A stretch of 64,000 nt of DNA, taken from contig JBFHDK010000006.1 of assembly GCA_041584755.1 (NCBI GenBank), forward strand, positions 1-64,000. The letters run 5' to 3'. Source of the stretch: HB2-32-21 sp003448675 (lineage in GTDB: Bacteria; Pseudomonadota; Gammaproteobacteria; Pseudomonadales; Porticoccaceae). Each line of letters starts with the position of its first letter. Position 1 is the stretch's first letter. Shown here one piece after another: positions 60,056 through 64,000 of the stretch. The notes below the pieces were generated by a model. That model was not told the DNA's origin and ran no database searches. It saw only the letters and a list, made by a program, of their open reading frames with translations. Both the position numbers and the translations under genes were made by a program.

Positions 60056-61456
60056 ATGAGTGGTTCTTTTGTAGATATCGTTTATTTGGCCGCGGCCGTT
60101 CTTTTTGTGCTCGGCATCAAGGGCCTGACCCGGCCCAAGACCGCCGTGCGCGGCAATCTGATGTCGGCCACTGGCATGCTACTGGCCGTGGTCATCACCC
60201 TGTTTGACCGCGACATCATCAGTTTTGAATACATTATTGCCGGCATGCTCACCGGCGGCATCATCGGGGGGCTCATGGCAACCCGCGTACAGATGACTTC
60301 CATGCCACAGATGGTCGCCCTGCTTAACGGTTGTGGCGGTGGCGCGTCACTGGGCCTGGCGGCAGCCAGCTACCTGCTGGCGATGGAAGGCGCCGGCTAT
60401 TCCGGCGACCTGATGGGCACTCTGGCGGTGGTTTTCGTGATGATCACCGTACTGATCGGCGCCGTGACCCTGTCGGGCAGTGTTGTCGCCTTTGCCAAGC
60501 TGCAGGAACTGATCTCCGGCCAGCCCATCGGCTTTGTCGGCATGAAATTTCTTAATGCCGCGTTGTTTGCCGGCGCCCTGGCATCCCTGATTATGCTCAC
60601 CCTGAACCCAGGGAATACCGCGCTGTTCTGGGGCCTTATCGCCATCGCCATGGTGCTGGGCCTGACCCTGGTGCTGCCCATTGGTGGCGCCGATATGCCG
60701 GTGGTTATCGCCCTGCTGAACTCCTACTCTGGTATCGCCGCGGCCGCCGCTGGCTTTATTCTGGGCAATACCGTGCTGATCGTTACCGGCTCACTGGTCG
60801 GTGCCTCAGGTCTGATCCTCACCAATATCATGTGCGTGGCCATGAACCGATCACTCACCAATGTGTTGTTCGGGGTGATGGCCGAAGGCAGCGACGCCAT
60901 TGATGCCGATGAAGTCTACGGTGGCAAGGTCAAAAGCGCCCAAGCCGAAGAAGTCGCCATGATCCTGGAAACCGCCCGCCGGGTGGTCATCGTGCCCGGC
61001 TTTGGTCTGGCCATGGCTCAGGCCCAGCACGCTGTCCGCGAGCTGGCCGACGTGATGGAAGCACGGGGCATCGAAGTGGAGTACGCCATCCACCCGGTGG
61101 CCGGCCGTATGCCCGGACACATGAACGTGCTGCTGGCCGAGGCGGAAGTGCCTTATGACAAAATGGTGGAGATGGATCAGATCAATCCCACTTTCGAGCA
61201 AACCGATGTCGCCATTGTTATCGGCGCCAACGACGTGACCAATCCCATGGCGCGGGAAGACAAAGGCAGCCCCATCTACGGCATGCCCATCCTCAATGTC
61301 GACAAGGCCAACACCGTGGTGGTGATCAAGCGCTCCATGAGCCCTGGCTTTGCCGGCCTCCCCAACCCGCTGTTTGCCGCCGACAATTGCCTGATGGTGT
61401 TCGGCGATGGCAAGAAGGCGGTTATCGATATTACCGCCAACCTCGACCTCGCCTAA
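60056..61456 (+). CDS. pntB: NAD(P) transhydrogenase subunit beta (PntB)
   Basis: The 466-residue beta subunit: about nine membrane helices (domain II, including TGGIIGGLMATRVQMTSMPQ, then MVALLNGCGGGASLG) that carry protons, then the soluble NADP(H)-binding domain III (VVIVPGFGLAMAQAQHAVRE, YAIHPVAGRMPGHMNVLLAE, then VIGANDVTNPMAREDKGSPI). The complex uses the proton gradient to reduce NADP+ with NADH. ATG 60056 is 3 bp after pntAB. A strong hairpin terminator follows 30 bp after the stop. Confidence 0.96.
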   Translation: MSGSFVDIVYLAAAVLFVLGIKGLTRPKTAVRGNLMSATGMLLAVVITLFDRDIISFEYIIAGMLTGGIIGGLMATRVQMTSMPQMVALLNGCGGGASLGLAAASYLLAMEGAGYSGDLMGTLAVVFVMITVLIGAVTLSGSVVAFAKLQELISGQPIGFVGMKFLNAALFAGALASLIMLTLNPGNTALFWGLIAIAMVLGLTLVLPIGGADMPVVIALLNSYSGIAAAAAGFILGNTVLIVTGSLVGASGLILTNIMCVAMNRSLTNVLFGVMAEGSDAIDADEVYGGKVKSAQAEEVAMILETARRVVIVPGFGLAMAQAQHAVRELADVMEARGIEVEYAIHPVAGRMPGHMNVLLAEAEVPYDKMVEMDQINPTFEQTDVAIVIGANDVTNPMAREDKGSPIYGMPILNVDKANTVVVIKRSMSPGFAGLPNPLFAADNCLMVFGDGKKAVIDITANLDLA

Positions 61457-61486
61457 CGACAGATCAGGACAGCCTGAAGCTAAAAT

Positions 61487-61514
61487 AAAAAAGCCCCGTA
61501 AGGGGCTTTTTTTT
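61487..61514. terminator. Bidirectional terminator between pntB and manB
   Basis: GCCCC-GTAA-GGGGC flanked by six A and eight T. It lies between the convergent ends of pntB (plus) and manB (minus) and can serve both. Confidence 0.9.
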
Positions 61515-61547
61515 GAGTACGATTTATCTGTTTACGTTCAACCCAGA

Positions 61548-62900
61548 TCAGGTCTCGATAAAAGTCAGCAACTCTTCGGTCTTATCCGCCATCAACGCAC
61601 GATCCCCCCGGCTCTCGACATTCAGGCGCACCAGTGGCTCGGTGTTCGAACGGCGCACATTAAAGCGCCAGTCGGCAAATTCCATACTCAAGCCGTCGGT
61701 TTTATCCACCAGCAAAGCATCTTCCCGGTAACGGGATTCAATCACCGCCAGTACCTTTTCGGCATCGTCCACAGTGCGGTTGATCTCACCACTGACGGGA
61801 TAAGCGGCCTGGCGCTCCGCCACCAGCTGGGACAGAGACTTACCACTTATGGACACCAGTTCGACGACGAGCAACCACGGCACCATGCCGCTGTCACAGT
61901 AGGCAAAATCACGGAAATAGTGGTGAGCACTCATCTCTCCACCATAAACCGCATCGTTATCCCGCATCACCTGTTTGATAAAGGCATGGCCGGTTTTACT
62001 CTGCACCGGCGTGCCCTGAAATTGATTGACGATATCGATGGTATTCCAGGTCAGGCGGGGGTCGTGGACAATGGCCGCGGCGCCTCTTTTTTTAAGAAAC
62101 GCTTCCGCCAGCAACCCGACCAGGTAGTAACCCTCGATAAACGCGCCTTTTTCATCAAAGAAAAAGCAGCGATCAAAATCCCCGTCCCAGGCGATACCCA
62201 GGTCAGCCTGCTCATCAACCACCACCTGGGCAGTGGCGGCGCGGTTTTCCTCCAGCAAGGGATTGGGTACACCATTTGGGAAATTGCCATCGGGTTGGTG
62301 ATGAACCTTAATAAAGCGCAGGGGCAAGCGCGGCTCCAGCAAGTCGATAATCGTCCCTGCTCCACCGTTACCGGCATTGACCACCACCTTCAAAGACTGC
62401 AGCGAGCCTGTATCCACATAGCTTTGCAAATGATCGATGTAAGCGTTTTTGTCCTCTGACCTGATCAGCGAACCTCGGTTCGAAGGCTCGTTAAAATCGC
62501 CACTTTCCGCCAGCGCCTTGATCTCCGGTAGGCCGTCGTCCCCACTGATGGGCCGCGATTGCTCGCGGACAAACTTCATGCCGTTATAGTCCATGGGATT
62601 ATGGCTGGCGGTGACCACCAGCCCACCGTCAAAGCCGCCATCCGCCGTGGCGAAATAGATCTCCTCGGTGCCGCACTGGCCGATATGGCTGACATCGCAG
62701 CCAGCGTCCAGGATACCGTTCACCGTGGCATCACAGATTGCGGGGCTAGTGAGACGAATATCGTGGCCGACCACGATGGTTTTTGCTCCCAGAAACTGGG
62801 CGAAGGCGCGGCCGATCCGGTAGGCGATTTCTTCGTTAAGCTGATCCGGCACGCGGCCGCGTACGTCATAGGCTTTAAAGCAGCTATAGCTTTCCGACAT
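61548..62900 (-). CDS. manB: Phosphomannomutase (CpsG/ManB type)
   Basis: Interconverts mannose-6-phosphate and mannose-1-phosphate for GDP-mannose and polysaccharide synthesis; some members also act on glucose phosphates. The 450-residue protein has FKAYDVRGRVPDQLNEEIAY, the phosphoserine loop VTASHNPMDYNGMK, the metal site GDFDRCFFFDEKG, GGEMSAHHYFRDFAYCDSGM and the phosphate-binding RRSNTEPLVRLNVES. All closely follow E. coli CpsG. ATG 62900 chosen over 62993, which would run into galU. It follows galU by 14 bp and forms one operon with it. Confidence 0.9.
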   Translation of the reverse strand: MSESYSCFKAYDVRGRVPDQLNEEIAYRIGRAFAQFLGAKTIVVGHDIRLTSPAICDATVNGILDAGCDVSHIGQCGTEEIYFATADGGFDGGLVVTASHNPMDYNGMKFVREQSRPISGDDGLPEIKALAESGDFNEPSNRGSLIRSEDKNAYIDHLQSYVDTGSLQSLKVVVNAGNGGAGTIIDLLEPRLPLRFIKVHHQPDGNFPNGVPNPLLEENRAATAQVVVDEQADLGIAWDGDFDRCFFFDEKGAFIEGYYLVGLLAEAFLKKRGAAAIVHDPRLTWNTIDIVNQFQGTPVQSKTGHAFIKQVMRDNDAVYGGEMSAHHYFRDFAYCDSGMVPWLLVVELVSISGKSLSQLVAERQAAYPVSGEINRTVDDAEKVLAVIESRYREDALLVDKTDGLSMEFADWRFNVRRSNTEPLVRLNVESRGDRALMADKTEELLTFIET

Positions 62901-62914
62901 CCGATACTCCAGCT

Positions 62915-63751
62915 TCAGTGGGCCTGATCGCGCAGGTAAATATTTTCGTAGACGTAGTTGGTCGCTTCCACATAGCCATCGACACTGCCGCAATCAAAGC
63001 GGCGCCCCTGGAATTTGCAGGCCAGCACCTTACTGGTTTTCGCCATGGTACGAAGGGCGTCGGTAAGCTGTAATTCGTCATTTTTACCCGGCGGCGTATG
63101 ACGCAGGATTTCAAAGATATAGGGTGTAAGAACATAACGACCAATCACTGCCAGATTACTGGGTGCATCCTGCGGCTCCGGTTTTTCCACCATATCGGTG
63201 ACGGAATAAAGCCCCGGCTCCACTTCCACTCCGGAGATCACTCCAAACTTGGAAATGTCCGCCTCGGGCACCTCCTGAATGGCCACCACTGAGCAACGGT
63301 GCTTAAGATAGATATCCACCAATTGGGCCATTACCCCCCTGTCCTCGGTAATACACAGGTCATCGGCCAGAACCACGCCAAAGGGCTCGCTGCCCACCAG
63401 CAACTCCCCGGTGAGCACCGCGTGGCCCAACCCCTTCATTTCCGACTGACGCGTGGTGGAAAAGCGAGCTTCGGCGATGACCTTACGGATACTGCTGAGG
63501 TATTTTTCCTTATCACTGCCGGCGATCTGGTGCTCCAGCTCAAAGCTGATATCAAAAAAATCGTTGATCGCCCGCTTGCCACGCCCGGTTACCAGACAGA
63601 TCTCACTGAGACCGGCATCCAGCGCCTCCTCCACACCATACTGCACCAGTGGCTTGTTCACCACCGGCAACATCTCCTTGGGCATCGACTTGGTGGCCGG
63701 CAGAAACCGCGTACCGTAACCAGCCACGGGAAACAAACATTTTTTGATCAT
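62915..63751 (-). CDS. galU: UTP-glucose-1-phosphate uridylyltransferase
   Basis: Makes UDP-glucose, the substrate of Ugd (14041-15489). The 278-residue protein starts MIKKCLFPVAGYGTRFLPATKSMPKEMLPVV, with the nucleotide-binding G-x-G-T-R-F-L-P-x-T-K-x-M-P-K-E-M signature visible in it, then GRGKRAINDFFD, GLGHAVL, FGVVLADDLC, and the C-terminal FDCGSVDGYVEA. ATG 63749-63751 is the family start; the longer frame to 63835 is not supported. First gene of the galU-manB pair. Confidence 0.95.
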   Translation of the reverse strand: MIKKCLFPVAGYGTRFLPATKSMPKEMLPVVNKPLVQYGVEEALDAGLSEICLVTGRGKRAINDFFDISFELEHQIAGSDKEKYLSSIRKVIAEARFSTTRQSEMKGLGHAVLTGELLVGSEPFGVVLADDLCITEDRGVMAQLVDIYLKHRCSVVAIQEVPEADISKFGVISGVEVEPGLYSVTDMVEKPEPQDAPSNLAVIGRYVLTPYIFEILRHTPPGKNDELQLTDALRTMAKTSKVLACKFQGRRFDCGSVDGYVEATNYVYENIYLRDQAH

Positions 63752-64000
63752 CCAGACTTTCTCCACTGACTGAAATTGACTCGACTGTAAATAAGCAAGC
63801 TCCGCGCCAAAACAAAGCCCAGCGCTTGGTGACACGGATTCAGCTCTCTACCTTAACCTATCTTTATGACAAACCATGCGGGCAAATTCCTCGGCGAATG
63901 ATTAAGACCAGTAATTCCATTACACTCCTTTAAATCGATAGCAGGGTTTGGACTTCCCAAGCCTATCAGCTAAAATGCCATCGTTTTTTTGGGCCGATAT
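63752..64000. other. Region upstream of galU to the window edge
   Basis: No gene is recognised in these 249 bp. The section must contain the galU promoter on the minus strand, but no box pair with good spacing was evident. Confidence 0.4.

Noticed and set aside
61407..62459. A 350-codon plus-strand frame
   Set aside because: It is antisense to manB, which has full family motifs; the His/Gln-rich product is typical of mirrored codons.
1..64000. CRISPR arrays, IS elements, rRNA operons
   Set aside because: No regularly spaced short repeats, transposase motifs or rRNA sequence were seen on either strand.

Overview
The window reads as a chromosomal segment of a gammaproteobacterium with roughly mid-50s percent GC. 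The evidence is the gene content and order. dapA-bamC-MBL hydrolase-purC, nnr-tsaE-amidase-mutL-miaA-hfq-hflX-hflK-hflC-(DUF2065)-hisZ-purA and rplU-rpmA-obgE-proB are arrangements typical of Pseudomonas/Cellvibrionales-type Gammaproteobacteria. FabV, MiaE, a DUF35/thiolase pair and a Baeyer-Villiger-type monooxygenase would fit a marine Cellvibrionales lineage (Spongiibacteraceae/Halieaceae-like), but that finer placement is inference. No integrase, transposase, phage gene or CRISPR array was seen.

Layout. 1-7000: the 3' end of a leucine-rich-repeat gene, an AT-rich gap with DnaA-box-like sites, then purC, an MBL hydrolase, bamC, dapA, a DUF2789 gene, a second MBL hydrolase and fabV. 7000-14000: a forward trio miaE / GT2-like glycosyltransferase / fructosamine kinase, then reverse genes for a TauD-type dioxygenase, a LeuB-family dehydrogenase and a flavin monooxygenase. 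14000-19000: ugd facing a four-gene reverse set (CDP-alcohol phosphatidyltransferase, PAP2 phosphatase, GT28-like glycosyltransferase, PlcP/LpxH-like phosphoesterase) that looks like a membrane-lipid or glycolipid remodelling locus. 19000-24300: rlmB and rnr, separated by an SMP-30-like gene, and a DUF6491 lipoprotein. 24350-27800: tRNA-Leu(CAG) with a 100-bp direct repeat that includes its 3' end, a small Lpp-like lipoprotein, two L,D-transpeptidases and a PilZ protein. 28173-34600: a Cus-type copper/silver efflux system (CusC, a CusB with a fused CusF domain, CusA) preceded by a small Cys/His-rich exported protein. 34700-37100: an alpha/beta hydrolase and a DUF35-thiolase pair whose thiolase lacks the nucleophilic cysteine. 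37300-55400: a long block of core genes for purine and histidine synthesis, membrane protease control, RNA chaperone, tRNA modification, mismatch repair, cell-wall amidase, NAD(P)HX repair, queuosine, proline and ribosome assembly. 55500-64000: ispB, pgi, the three-gene transhydrogenase pntAA-pntAB-pntB, then manB and galU.

How the genes connect. galU, ugd and manB supply nucleotide-sugar precursors, and UDP-glucuronate from ugd could feed the glycosyltransferase beside it. The Lpp-like protein ends in the Lys used for peptidoglycan attachment and sits next to two candidate attaching enzymes. The most interesting testable proposals are the lipid-remodelling cluster, the Lpp/L,D-transpeptidase cassette, the tRNA-Leu 3'-end duplication and the cysteine-less thiolase with its DUF35 partner. 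No single locus looks like a wholly new system.
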